DNA of 64,000 nucleotides, from positions 1-64,000 of the forward strand of contig CATLFB010000004.1 in assembly GCA_949927415.1 (NCBI GenBank), in the 5' to 3' direction. Positions within the stretch are counted from its first letter, which is position 1. Each line of letters begins with the position of its first letter. The position numbers were made by a program, and so were the translations under genes. Below the pieces are notes generated by a model, which saw nothing but the letters and a program-made list of their open reading frames with translations, searched no databases and was not told where the DNA came from. Positions 10,001 through 18,197 of this stretch are shown piece by piece. The stretch is from an uncultured Candidatus Melainabacteria bacterium. Lineage in GTDB: Bacteria > Cyanobacteriota > Vampirovibrionia > Gastranaerophilales > Gastranaerophilaceae.

Positions 10001-10151
10001 CGAATTCGTGGATTTGGATCTGGCAACAGCTAACAAGTTATTATACTTAAGTTTGTTGAAAGATGGAAGCGGCCGCGGGGATGAAGAAAACTTCGCGAAC
10101 ACAAACTACATCCGAAACGAAAACCTTTCGACAACCGGAGTTGACGACTAG
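7047..10151 (+). CDS. Secreted FHA/leukotoxin-type filamentous adhesin with C-terminal PilZ-like domain
   Basis: 1034 residues. The ATG at 7047 is preferred because AAGAGG lies six bases before it; an upstream TTG would touch the site. A signal peptide covers ~1-35 (ALAG). An FHA-like TPS domain (~36-180) contains SPEGMVVGASGVLNVG. About 180-790 is a repetitive Asn/Gly/Thr-rich beta-helix. A Pro/Asp linker with long Asp runs follows (~800-890). The C-terminus (about 905-1000) has both PilZ signatures: R911-x-x-x-R915 and N938-x-S-x-x-G943. PilZ normally binds cyclic di-GMP in the cytoplasm, so its place on an exported protein is odd. No TpsB partner is nearby. Confidence 0.85.
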   Translation: MRKLQANKKRLIPLILCSVLVLQQSLTSQALAGNVTDINGNQIPIHPGTGAYELRPEAINKNAQIGFRQFKNLNLNEGEVMNFIFQALQQDVVNGVQQHKFYDVNTFVNFVQTQGNIKGIVNAIQGGVGGSLKTDGNLVFISPEGMVVGASGVLNVGSLQVFTPSVTEFDRMRSGLPTNPTTANFSDGSRHALAQDVTNTYNSADPALRTGSGAIQIDGKIYARNDIELSGGKVGVGNSGLVIAGLGNNTEVLKSDTIFDSLVNADNLNPGNGFASSNGKIVITSNVGTTVENGGAIKNYSISDTHTSTRITNTGNEGINIAGEVSNPAGELKIANYDGGLNVTETGVVKSNGKLTDFYNEGSGGMNIQGKVTHHNTTGTVQFTNKDSNMVIGHQDTDFNITSDADVNIDVTNGNVYNYGVANTLIKTTDAADLNINVQNGSIGKNIGPCDGGICTGVGPGERDLTLSVNTEIDGDITAYSKGTGALINMASLDKDMHVNQIHSDGRVILLADDKRNKGATAYDIMNTADDNSAVPNLKGKGISAIASGNIGKTKNDKITFIQTDATVDIANEHDDANGPHDLYDTPRVTADSGVEFLAIKDVNIKGLDNEDGTKNDTSVCTIASRTGTVNAEFSGNTYIRDITAQNEVNVVTRGTEMYIENLGGAPSRYAETGDYYGGYDGIVPEKANIKVLDLGTVDNPNLTPNSTLVIKNGTVNGQGSTSHPDLDQDITVTADNAYVGGYYFNMGKHRMPGLSSVTKDDRTNPIVNANPDTDKPASIRGKAVRPDDVTEIGEDPIEREYYYGKDPANPDDPSGSGQKDDPTFDPDKEPADDLVVPEPDPGPGPGDDDDDDDDDDDDGPTPPKPGDDDDDDDGPIVPGPEPQPTPNDKDITKETWKKEYNDYISVIDKRQYIRFDIRNNQNPVVFESTPEVDGILNISRGGVQLAHNNSLKVGDVVPVHVKYGDVEIDANVKIVTASDIQAGGEFVDLDLATANKLLYLSLLKDGSGRGDEENFANTNYIRNENLSTTGVDD

Positions 10152-10161
10152 GATATAAAAA

Positions 10162-10196
10162 AAAAAGAGACTGAAAGAAATCAGTCTCTTTTTTTA
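10162..10196. terminator. Rho-independent terminator of the adhesin gene
   Basis: AAAAAGAGACTGA, loop AAGAAA, TCAGTCTCTTTTT: a 13-base stem with flanking A and T runs just past the stop. Confidence 0.85.
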
Positions 10197-10254
10197 TAGT
10201 TGAACAGAAAAATTTTTGTGTTATATTAAATATGTTGAAAATTTTATAAAATTC

Positions 10255-10291
10255 GTTATGCTGAAGTGGTAGGAACACCTCTCTGCAGAAG
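10255..10291 (+). pseudogene. Degenerate tRNA-Leu 5'-end copy
   Basis: GTTATGCTGAAGTGGTAGGA matches the 5' flank and start of the real tRNA-Leu (GTTATGCCGAAGTGGTGGA at 10406) with few differences, exactly 151 bp upstream. A weak anticodon-arm-like fold follows, but there is no matching acceptor 3' strand, so it is not a working tRNA. Confidence 0.45.
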
Positions 10292-10410
10292 GGAAGAAAA
10301 AGATTAAGTATCTTTTTTGACAGTTCCGTCGATGAATGTGTTAGCGAAGCGGCACACTTCCACCACAACGATAATGAAGGGTACAGTTAAAATTTAATAT
10401 TGATAGTTAT

Positions 10411-10491
10411 GCCGAAGTGGTGGAATGGTAGACACGTACGTTTCAGGTGCGTATGGAGAAATCTGTGCGGGTTCAAGTCCCGCCTTCGGCA
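10411..10491 (+). tRNA. tRNA-Leu (anticodon CAG)
   Basis: 81 nt. The acceptor GCCGAAG pairs with CTTCGGC, discriminator A. The anticodon loop TTCAGGT between TACGT and GCGTA gives CAG. The class II variable arm and GGTTCAAGTCC T-loop are present. CCA is not encoded. Partial copies of its 5' and 3' ends lie about 151 bp upstream and 154 bp downstream. Confidence 0.95.
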
Positions 10492-10785
10492 TTTTTTATT
10501 TTTTAACGATTCCCGTCCGGACTTTTCACCCGACGTTTCCGCGCTGTAAGCGCTTCAACTGCGGCTTAGCCGTAAGGCATAATCAGCTGTAGTTGTTCGG
10601 ATTCCACATCCTCACAAACAGCTGAGCAAAGTCCCGCCTTCGGCATTTTTTCATTTTTTAACGATTCCCGTCCGGACTTTTCACCCGGCGTTTCCGCGCG
10701 GTACGCGCTTCAACTGCGGCTCAGCCTAAGGCATAATCAGCTGTAGGTGTTCGGATTCCACATCCACATAAACGGCTGCCTTTCA
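10475..10785 (+). repeat. Two tandem ~154-bp units starting with the tRNA-Leu 3' end
   Basis: AAGTCCCGCCTTCGGCATTT begins at 10475 (inside the tRNA) and again at 10629. Each is followed by a nearly identical ~120-base block (CGATTCCCGTCCGGACTTTT ...) that contains a small hairpin, GCGCTGTAAGCGC in the first unit and CGCGCGGTACGCG in the second, where the changes keep a stem. The last part of unit 2 diverges. There is no gene inside. Paired changes suggest RNA or DNA folding is maintained. Confidence 0.75.
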
Positions 10786-10808
10786 GCATAAAACCATTCT
10801 GAGCTACA

Positions 10809-11600
10809 TTACTGAAAATTAATAAGTTTTCTTAAATTCTCAACCATATTTTTTGCTGTTTGAAGACGCTCTTCTATTGCACCGACGGCAAGCACGTTCA
10901 CATCATGCTCAAAATTATCCGGTAATTTTTTGCAATTCTTCAACGCGAACTCCACTAACCGCTTTTCTCCGGGATGAAGAACCCGATTCAACGCAAAGAT
11001 TACATCAAAATAACTTGCCAGAAATGCGGCTGTGCGATGGTTTATACTGACATAATCCTTGCGCGCAACAGCAGATGTTATCTGGTCAAAATATGAAAAC
11101 ATGACATCTTTCAGATAAAAAAAGTTCTTTGTTATGATGTTTTGCGCAAGTTTTTCCGGATAAACCGTTTTTGTAAGGTCTTGAATTTCTTTAAATTTGC
11201 CGCTCCTGTCAAAAAGAATTTCAGACCTGTTCACATTGTCAACAAAACATGTCGTATAACCCATTGAAGCATTGCCAATCTCCCAAACCCAATCTATATT
11301 TGCTCTGATAGAGTCTAAACGCCGGTACATTATATCAATAGGCTTTCCGCTCTCTTTTAAACAATAAGCATCGCCGCACTCAAAATAATGATTGTCAATT
11401 TCCGGATTGTTGGAATATTTCATGGCAATTTCACGGCGGCTCTGTATATCAGGCTCAGTTGTACAATATATATAGATATCAAAATCAGACAAATTATCTG
11501 AACTTTTTGCAGAAGAAGAGCCGCCAAGAACAATTGCCTCAACTTCCGGCAATTGTTTGTAATCTTCAACCATTTGCATTAAAATTTCCTGATTGTTCAT
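10809..11600 (-). CDS. Nucleotidyltransferase-fold protein (DUF4037-like)
   Basis: 263 residues. The N-terminus has the minimal nucleotidyltransferase signature: GGSSS at ~26-30 followed by SDFDIYIY at ~39-46, the metal-binding D-x-D. A helical C-terminal domain (about 140-263) resembles the substrate-binding half of DUF4037/aminoglycoside-nucleotidyltransferase-like proteins. AAAGGGA precedes the ATG. It could modify a small molecule or be a toxin-like enzyme; the substrate cannot be read from sequence. It stands alone next to the tRNA repeat cluster, a common place for acquired genes. Confidence 0.75.
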   Translation of the reverse strand: MNNQEILMQMVEDYKQLPEVEAIVLGGSSSAKSSDNLSDFDIYIYCTTEPDIQSRREIAMKYSNNPEIDNHYFECGDAYCLKESGKPIDIMYRRLDSIRANIDWVWEIGNASMGYTTCFVDNVNRSEILFDRSGKFKEIQDLTKTVYPEKLAQNIITKNFFYLKDVMFSYFDQITSAVARKDYVSINHRTAAFLASYFDVIFALNRVLHPGEKRLVEFALKNCKKLPDNFEHDVNVLAVGAIEERLQTAKNMVENLRKLINFQ

Positions 11601-11760
11601 TTATTAATCCCTTTAAAACTTATTTCATTAATTATAAATAAAAATATTCACTTGACAATAATATTACAACTTTACTGACATGGTTGTTTAAGAAATTCAA
11701 ATAAGTTTTTTCTGAGCCCAATTAGTTGTCATGAAAAAGTGAAAACTTGCAGATTTTTAG

Positions 11761-14541
11761 TTACTTAATTCTTTTCAGCGAAGACAAGAAATTGAAATGT
11801 TCGACATCACCATCAACTTTTGTAAGGAAAATCTGGCAGTCTTTTTCATCCGCATCTATTTCCGGAAGCTGTGAAAGTTCTGCTGCATAATAATTGCTGT
11901 CGCTGCGTCCGCTCAATTGAACACGGTTTGCAAGGCTATTCAGCGAAATATTACGCAAAGCGCCTGAAAAACCTTTATTCTTGTTGCTCATTTTTGTATA
12001 AATTCTAAGAGTTGCATCGCTGTTTTCGAGGTTGTAGCGTCCGGCAACAAGCGCACTCAATTGAGGGGCTGATGATTTAATTTTCATACGCTCAACAACG
12101 TTGTCTTTCAGGTAGAGTTCGCCGGAGATTGTATCGAATTTGCCTTCCGGAACGTTAACCATATCCATAAATGTTGATGGGCTAATCATTGCAAGCGGGT
12201 TCCTGAAAAGTGCCGCGAATTTCAAAACATATTCCACAAGCCCGATTTTTTGGATTGTTCCGTCTTTTACGAGAAATTTTATTGAACCGTTTAGTTTCAG
12301 ACTGTCATCGGTATTGAGTTCGATAAGTCCGCTGGCTTTTCCGGAGATTTCACGCGGAAGTGCAAGCAGTGACGTTGCCATTACGTCGCTGTCAACTTCT
12401 TTTATGCCAAGTCTCAATGAATAGAGGTGCTTTTTCAAATCCAGATTAATTTTTGCAGAGGAAATTCCGTCTGCAATATCAAATCTGTTTGATTCGACTT
12501 TCAAAAGTCCGTCTTTATCAAGTGTAAGATTTGCAAGCATGTTTGCGAAATTAATTTCTTTATAAGAGCCTTTCACAACATTCAGAATGCATTCTTTGAT
12601 AATCAGCATTCCGGGATTGAACGCCATAACATCACTGTCATCATCGTCATCCATATCTTTTACAGAATTGAAAGCGTCTTTGTTTACTTCAGCATTCGCA
12701 TACTGGCGGTTGATGGAATCCATGATTTTTTCGATATTCAGTTCATCAATTTTTAAGTTAATACTATTCACAACAACCGGCAGTTTCAATTCATTCAGCA
12801 GTTTTCCGCTAACATCATAAGCAGTTCGGCGATAGCGGCCGTTTGAAGACATTATAATTTCGTCATTTGTAGTTTTCAGGCTGGCGTGCTTAATAGATAA
12901 GCGCTGAGCCGGAATGCGGATATTTTCCAGTTCCATATTGCCTTGAATTTTCGGAACAGAACCGGTATTTATATAATGAAGATTTCCGGCAATTGTACCT
13001 TTTCTAAACATTTTTTGCTGTACGAAAATATTCAAAAATTCGCTCGGCAAAGGTTTTGGGATATCAAAACCGATGTCTTTTATTATACCCGCCATCGTGA
13101 CGTTGCCGTTGATTGTCAAAATAGGTTTGACATTTGAGCCTTTTTCAATTGATTCAGCGATATAATAATTTATGGTTTCGATATTTATGTTATCGCCTTT
13201 GAAGTGCATAACAGCTTTGGCCGCACGGTCGTAACCCGTCGGAGTTAATGACATCCCGTCAATCAGGATATCATCGCCTTTGGCAAGCTTAAACAATACT
13301 GTCAAATCCATTTTATCGCCAAGCATGTCAAAAATTATTCTTGCGCCGCCTTTGCCAAGCACGGAAAACGGATAGCCGACAATTTTTGAAAGATGATTAT
13401 GCGCAAATTCATTTGTCATAACAGTATCTGTTGTAATTGTTGTCTGAGCGGTTTTAAAATAATCCAGAATTCCGCCGTAAAGTTTGAGTTTGTTGTTTTG
13501 ATTTTTGCCGTAATACCCTGTCACATCGCGAAGAAGAATGTCTTTGTTGTTGATATCTGCAACACCGCCGTTCAAATGCAGCGGGAGATTGCTCAAGGGA
13601 ACTAGCACGCATGAAAAATTGTTCAGGGTAATTTTTCCGTCGATTTTGTTGTTATCAAGTACGAGTTTTGAATTAAAACTTCCTTTAATATTTTCAACAC
13701 CTTCAAGAAGCGCACTGCCGTTATTTATGACAAGGTTGGATTCTACAATCGCAATTATATCCTGTATGTTGAAGTTGTTCGACACCGCTTCAAGATGATA
13801 TTTCTTTTTGTCGGCTTTTGCGTTAACCGTAATTTTGGAGCGGTTTATGTAGAAAGAAAAATTGTCAACATTAATCGCATGATTTTCTATAAAAATACGG
13901 TCATGGTCAGCTGCGGCAATTGAAATTTTCTTGTTATTTTTTTCGAATTCTGTCAGGAACTTAAAGTGGATATAATTCTTCAAATCCTGATTATTAATTT
14001 CAAAATCCGCACCGCGAAGACGGATGAATGTATCATCAGCCTTGTATGTTACAAGAAGCTTTTTCACAAACATTTTAGCGTCGAACAAATCAAAATCCCA
14101 GTCGGATTCTTTTTCCTGCTCTGCTTTTTTATCCGGAGGCGCAAGTGTCAAAAGCTTTTCAACATCTGCAAAAATATAATCAGCGCCAAGTTGGTTTACA
14201 ACAATATGCTTTTTGAAAATTTCATCAAAGGAAAGAAGAATCCCGAAATTTTCCAGATTCAACATTTCAGCGTTGTCTTTTGAAAGCGAAATTTTTGCGA
14301 CTTTGAAACCGATAACGGGCTTCATGGAAGTTTCAAGATAAGGATTTTCAACAACCAAATCAAGTCCGGTTTGTTTTTTAAGAGTTTTCGCAATAAAATT
14401 TGAAGTTTTCGGGTTTGCAACGACAGAAGGCAGCACCTTCAAATACAGCAGAAACGGGGTTCCTGCAGCTGCAATAATCGCTGCAGTTACCAATCCAGCA
14501 AAAACTATTTTTCCTTTTTTCCCAACTTTGTTCATCATCAT
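11761..14541 (-). CDS. AsmA/TamB-like envelope protein
   Basis: 926 residues. One N-terminal membrane anchor (about 12-35) is followed by a long periplasmic stretch of alternating beta strands. The AsmA-type N-terminal region carries F-IAKTLKKQTGL-like and later KVAKISLS words, and a C-terminal AsmA_2-like part contains EISGKASGLIEL. Family members bridge the inner and outer membranes and are linked to phospholipid transport, so the protein supports a diderm envelope. A run of three ATGs begins the gene; the perfect TATAAT lies only eight bases upstream, so the leader is minimal or absent. A larger relative lies at 57387-60875. Confidence 0.75.
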   Translation of the reverse strand: MMMNKVGKKGKIVFAGLVTAAIIAAAGTPFLLYLKVLPSVVANPKTSNFIAKTLKKQTGLDLVVENPYLETSMKPVIGFKVAKISLSKDNAEMLNLENFGILLSFDEIFKKHIVVNQLGADYIFADVEKLLTLAPPDKKAEQEKESDWDFDLFDAKMFVKKLLVTYKADDTFIRLRGADFEINNQDLKNYIHFKFLTEFEKNNKKISIAAADHDRIFIENHAINVDNFSFYINRSKITVNAKADKKKYHLEAVSNNFNIQDIIAIVESNLVINNGSALLEGVENIKGSFNSKLVLDNNKIDGKITLNNFSCVLVPLSNLPLHLNGGVADINNKDILLRDVTGYYGKNQNNKLKLYGGILDYFKTAQTTITTDTVMTNEFAHNHLSKIVGYPFSVLGKGGARIIFDMLGDKMDLTVLFKLAKGDDILIDGMSLTPTGYDRAAKAVMHFKGDNINIETINYYIAESIEKGSNVKPILTINGNVTMAGIIKDIGFDIPKPLPSEFLNIFVQQKMFRKGTIAGNLHYINTGSVPKIQGNMELENIRIPAQRLSIKHASLKTTNDEIIMSSNGRYRRTAYDVSGKLLNELKLPVVVNSINLKIDELNIEKIMDSINRQYANAEVNKDAFNSVKDMDDDDDSDVMAFNPGMLIIKECILNVVKGSYKEINFANMLANLTLDKDGLLKVESNRFDIADGISSAKINLDLKKHLYSLRLGIKEVDSDVMATSLLALPREISGKASGLIELNTDDSLKLNGSIKFLVKDGTIQKIGLVEYVLKFAALFRNPLAMISPSTFMDMVNVPEGKFDTISGELYLKDNVVERMKIKSSAPQLSALVAGRYNLENSDATLRIYTKMSNKNKGFSGALRNISLNSLANRVQLSGRSDSNYYAAELSQLPEIDADEKDCQIFLTKVDGDVEHFNFLSSLKRIK

Positions 14542-14549
14542 CCAACAGA

Positions 14550-14576
14550 ATTATAGCATAAAATAATTTTATGCTA
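14550..14576. promoter_or_regulatory. Shared divergent promoter with 23-bp palindrome
   Basis: TAGCATAAAA-TAA-TTTTATGCTA is a perfect inverted repeat at 14554-14576. On the minus strand, the extended -10 TGCTATAAT (TATAAT at 14550-14555) serves the AsmA-like gene. On the plus strand, TAATAT at 14575-14580 lies six bases before the ATG of the WG-repeat gene. The palindrome overlaps both and could be an operator. Confidence 0.5.
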
Positions 14577-14586
14577 ATATGTGGAT

Positions 14587-15489
14587 ATGAAAAAGTTTTT
14601 ATTTTTATTGCTTATAGGTTTATTAATCCAGACATCAGCAGTGGCCGTGACTGACGAAATTCCGGCAGGGCGCACGATGTCAGATGTTTCTGTTTTCAGC
14701 GAGAAAAATAAGTTCGGGCTGAAAGATTTGGACGGAAACATTATTGTTGATGCGGATTATCAAAAAATCATCAGACTTGATGATACATCATGGATTATAC
14801 AGAAGAAAAACCGTTTCGGGATAATGGACTGCGACGGGAACTATTTAATTAAGCCGAAATTTCGTCATGCGGAAAGGATTCTCGGCAAATTCGCAAAACT
14901 CGGAAATGATAATGATTACGGGATTTACAACGCACGCGGAGAAGTTGTCGTTGAGCCTGTTTACAGCAAAATTGACCTGCTTTTTGGCGGAATGTTTCTG
15001 ACATACAAAAATTATTATTACGGAGTTGTGGATTTTGAAGGGAAAACTCTTCTTGAAAACAGGTTTGATGATATTTACATGCCGCAGTCAAATATTATGC
15101 GGATAGAATATAACGGCCAGTGGTATGAGATTGAACAGGTGACGGCTGAAACCCTCACGCTTCCTTCGGATATGAAAAATATCAAAGAAAACGAAAACTT
15201 TAAAATAACAGAGCTTATCACAAATCCGCTTCCGGCAACGGGATATTCTGTTGTGACAGTGACAGATTATTTTATAAAAATTTTCTCATCAATTTCGCCT
15301 GCGTATGAACAGACAATTGATGAATTAATGCTTTCGCAGGGCGCGGACACTGTTTCTATTTTGACAAAGGCAACCTGGATTCCGAAATTCCCCGTAACTT
15401 ATATTAGAAAATACTACACAAATATAAGAACGCCGAACAACGGGCCCCTTTCAGATGTCAAAAAGAAACTCAAAAATGAAATGCTATAA
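14587..15489 (+). CDS. Secreted WG-repeat protein
   Basis: 300 residues from the ATG at 14587; a GTG two codons earlier is a weaker alternative. Residues 1-21 form a signal peptide (LIQTSAVA). Residues ~35-180 hold at least four WG-type repeats, seen as N-K-F-G-L-K-D-L-D-G-N-I-I, N-R-F-G-I-M-D-C-D-G-N-Y-L-I and similar beta motifs. The C-terminal third is unrecognised. WG-repeat proteins are widespread, usually extracytoplasmic and poorly understood. It is transcribed divergently from the AsmA-like gene through a palindromic promoter region. Confidence 0.75.
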   Translation: MKKFLFLLLIGLLIQTSAVAVTDEIPAGRTMSDVSVFSEKNKFGLKDLDGNIIVDADYQKIIRLDDTSWIIQKKNRFGIMDCDGNYLIKPKFRHAERILGKFAKLGNDNDYGIYNARGEVVVEPVYSKIDLLFGGMFLTYKNYYYGVVDFEGKTLLENRFDDIYMPQSNIMRIEYNGQWYEIEQVTAETLTLPSDMKNIKENENFKITELITNPLPATGYSVVTVTDYFIKIFSSISPAYEQTIDELMLSQGADTVSILTKATWIPKFPVTYIRKYYTNIRTPNNGPLSDVKKKLKNEML

Positions 15490-15495
15490 ACAATA

Positions 15496-15528
15496 AAAAA
15501 AAGGCGCTGATATCACAGGCGCCTTTTT
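15496..15528. terminator. Rho-independent terminator
   Basis: AAAAAGGCGC, loop TGATATCACAG, GCGCCTTTTT, just after the WG-repeat gene and facing the convergent CreD-like gene. Confidence 0.8.
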
Positions 15529-15585
15529 AATTCTTAAAATATCCGGTAAAATTTTAATCCAAACCGCGATTATTTTTCACAGGAT

Positions 15586-16752
15586 TTATGATTTTTCATC
15601 ATCATACCATTTTACGTCTTTTGTAATAAACATTGCCGCCGCAACTGCCGCAAACAATCCGAAACTTCCGATAATAAGTGAAAAATCCTGCAATTGCAAA
15701 AGAGTATACAAAAATGTGTATAAAACTATCAGAATTCCGGCAATAATACCCGAATAAGTTCCGCTGCAATTTTTAATCAAAACATAACGCGTATAAAGAT
15801 AAATTAGCGAAATCGTCATCAGAGCCGCAACAAAATACGCCGCGAAAAACGAAGTAAATTCGGAAATCGCAACCAGCAAAAGATAGAATATCAAAAGCGA
15901 GCCGCCAATCATCAAATATTGCAGAGGGTGAATTTTTTCCTCATTTTTTGAAGTAATTTCAAAAAGAAAATACGCCAGAAACGTCAGTGACAAGAACAAA
16001 AATGCATATTTCAATGCTCTTGTTGCCATTTTATAATTATCCACAGGCAAAAGAAGCGAAACTCCAAGCTTCAAATTCGATGTGGTTGCAAGTTTCGGCA
16101 CTGACCATTCAGCGTTAAAGCCATCTGCATCAACTTTTCTGAATGACGGGAGAAAATCACCTGTAAAACTCGGATTGGCCCAGTTTCCGGAAATCTTCAC
16201 TTTATTAAACTGTCCGCGCGGTATTACGTAAATATCATTCATCCCGCGAACTTTGTATTTTATCTCAAAAGGAATTTCAGAAGCCGAAGTTGTCAGCGTT
16301 TTTGTAATAGATTTTTCATACGATTTTACAAATGGCTGATTCAGAATCCTAAATTCCGGAAGTTCAGTCAAACCCTTCACATCGGTCACGTCAAAAGACA
16401 GTGCAACCAGCGCATTGTTCAGTTCTGTATCTCTTGTGAAAGCCCCTTTCAAATCAACATCTGCTGTATAAACCGGAACTTTAAAAATGCCCTTTTTTCT
16501 GACCTCCGGGTTGACTTCAATTTCTACAATGTAGTCTTTTAACATGAAATTTTTATTAGTTTTGCCTAATTTCACGCTCATCAAAGGCATGCCGATAATT
16601 TGTGAACCCGCCCAGGATTGGCTGATTGAACTTTCGGCTTCTTTTTTATAACTTATGCGGTCATTAACAATTCCGAACAAAAAGATTATCGGAATCAAAA
16701 GCGCCATCAAGGTTCCGAGAATTACCCAGAATTTGTTTAGTTTATTTTTCAT
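15586..16752 (-). CDS. CreD-family inner-membrane protein
   Basis: 388 residues from the ATG preceded by GAGGAG; an earlier in-frame ATG has no ribosome site. A single N-terminal helix (about 8-28), a large extracytoplasmic beta region (30-245) and a C-terminal bundle of five to six helices (about 250-380) match the CreD topology. The family is tied to cell-envelope integrity in enterobacteria; its biochemical role is not established. It is slightly shorter than E. coli CreD (about 450). No CreBC-type two-component genes flank it, so regulation is likely different here. Confidence 0.75.
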   Translation of the reverse strand: MKNKLNKFWVILGTLMALLIPIIFLFGIVNDRISYKKEAESSISQSWAGSQIIGMPLMSVKLGKTNKNFMLKDYIVEIEVNPEVRKKGIFKVPVYTADVDLKGAFTRDTELNNALVALSFDVTDVKGLTELPEFRILNQPFVKSYEKSITKTLTTSASEIPFEIKYKVRGMNDIYVIPRGQFNKVKISGNWANPSFTGDFLPSFRKVDADGFNAEWSVPKLATTSNLKLGVSLLLPVDNYKMATRALKYAFLFLSLTFLAYFLFEITSKNEEKIHPLQYLMIGGSLLIFYLLLVAISEFTSFFAAYFVAALMTISLIYLYTRYVLIKNCSGTYSGIIAGILIVLYTFLYTLLQLQDFSLIIGSFGLFAAVAAAMFITKDVKWYDDEKS

Positions 16753-16885
16753 TCTTAACTCCTCAAAAATTATACACATTTAATAATATCTCCAAAATTA
16801 CTTTTGTCAAACTTTGCGAAATTTTGCATAATAGAAATCTTTAATTTTTTATGCTATCATAGATAAAAATCGGAGATGTGAGTAT

Positions 16886-17569
16886 ATGAAAAAGTTTTTG
16901 TTATTAATGTTATGTGTATTATCATTTGCAGGAGCCGCATTTGCTTATGAATGCGAAGTCAGCGTTTTAAATTCCATAAACGACAAACAAATTATTGACT
17001 ACAACCCAAAAACAAAAACATGGTCGCGCAATCTCGGATTACAAGATTACGTTTTCACAAAGACAATAACAGTCGGAACCGGAAGTTTTACTGAATTCAC
17101 ATATAACGGCAAAACTTACGACACAAATACGACTTACGAATTTCTATCAGATGGAAGGCTTTACGGATACAACGCACATCAGCTTAAATTCTTTGAATTG
17201 GGATTTGACGGTTCCGGCATTACCGGAAGAGAATTAACAAAAGAAGAAGTGCAGAACTTTTTTCCGGATGCGAAAATTATTATGGTTTCGGAATTTAAAG
17301 ACAACGAAATCGAAGTTGATTTGCCAATTTTCCACAAAAAAGCGTTCATGATTTTGAACGATACAGACAGAGATTTTTACAAATACCAATTTGAATATTA
17401 CAAAAGAAGAAGCCTTTTCAATAATATTTTTGAAGTCAATTTTCCGCGCATACTGATTTATTCACACTTCAAAAGCCGCGATGAGTTGTTTCCGATTTTG
17501 AGAATAAAAGTAAAACCCCTTTTCCATTTTGATGCGGAATACGGGCCTGATAATCAGTTAAGATTCTAA
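16886..17569 (+). CDS. Exported protein of unknown function
   Basis: 227 residues with a signal peptide (1-20, ending AFA). The mature part is a mixed alpha/beta sequence without recognisable catalytic motif; it has a possible hydrophobic-basic segment near 165-200 (FEYYKRRS ... FPRILIY). GGAG precedes the ATG and TATCAT at 16855-16860 is a likely -10. It is convergent with the Cys-motif gene downstream. I do not recognise a family. Confidence 0.6.
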   Translation: MKKFLLLMLCVLSFAGAAFAYECEVSVLNSINDKQIIDYNPKTKTWSRNLGLQDYVFTKTITVGTGSFTEFTYNGKTYDTNTTYEFLSDGRLYGYNAHQLKFFELGFDGSGITGRELTKEEVQNFFPDAKIIMVSEFKDNEIEVDLPIFHKKAFMILNDTDRDFYKYQFEYYKRRSLFNNIFEVNFPRILIYSHFKSRDELFPILRIKVKPLFHFDAEYGPDNQLRF

Positions 17570-17586
17570 TCGGGCAGATACAAAAG

Positions 17587-18030
17587 TTAAAGCAATTCGG
17601 ATTTAATTATATTTGCAGCGTCAGCAATAAATTCTTCACATGGTCTTGATGCGTAATATTCGTCAGTGCGCATAGACGGAATCGGTGAATCCGGCCCTTC
17701 TTCAAGATTCAAAAGTTCGCGGCAGATGATTGTTTTGTGTTTCTTTTTGAATTCTTCCGCCAAATCCTGAATAAGCTTGTAGTGCTTTGCTTTAGCCTCA
17801 TCATCGTTGTTTGATGTATAACCATGCTTCAAGCCTGCAATCATAAACATAGCACTTACCGCTCCGCAAACCTCGCGCAGTCTTCCCATACCGCCGCCAA
17901 AGGATGAAGACAGTTTTAATGCGGTTTCAAAATCCATTCCCAAATCTTCACAAAACGTACAGAATGTTGACTGCGCGCAGTTGTAGCCTGAACGGAATAA
18001 TTCTCTTGCTCTTGTTTCGTAATTTTTCAT
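17587..18030 (-). CDS. C_GCAxxG_C_C-family redox-type protein
   Basis: 147 residues. The family pattern is visible: SGYNCAQ (C18), further Cys at 24 and 27, SSFGGGMGRLREVCGA, and a C-terminal CRELL and RPCEEF. Members are thought to carry redox or metal-binding cysteines and often sit near oxidoreductases, but no reaction is proven. ATG at 18030 is chosen because TATCAT lies exactly six bases upstream; an earlier start would lie inside the promoter. The gene stands alone. Confidence 0.8.
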   Translation of the reverse strand: MKNYETRARELFRSGYNCAQSTFCTFCEDLGMDFETALKLSSSFGGGMGRLREVCGAVSAMFMIAGLKHGYTSNNDDEAKAKHYKLIQDLAEEFKKKHKTIICRELLNLEEGPDSPIPSMRTDEYYASRPCEEFIADAANIIKSELL

Positions 18031-18197
18031 ATATTTATGATATAACAAAAATAAAAAGAGCTCTGAAAGAGCTCGTTGGAATTAAGAATAGCTGGAAGTA
18101 TGAAAAAGATTTAATTATATTAAACAGGGTTCAAAGTTATAAAACAATTAGCCACATGATTAGTATTTTTAAAAAACGGATAAATTTTTGTAACTTC

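Noticed and set aside
10259..10340. Third working tRNA
   Set aside because: The 5' strand resembles tRNA-Leu but no complementary acceptor 3' strand or T-arm follows.
10030..10368. Minus-strand frame across the adhesin end
   Set aside because: It runs through the adhesin terminator and the tRNA-like repeat, has no start signal and no protein pattern.
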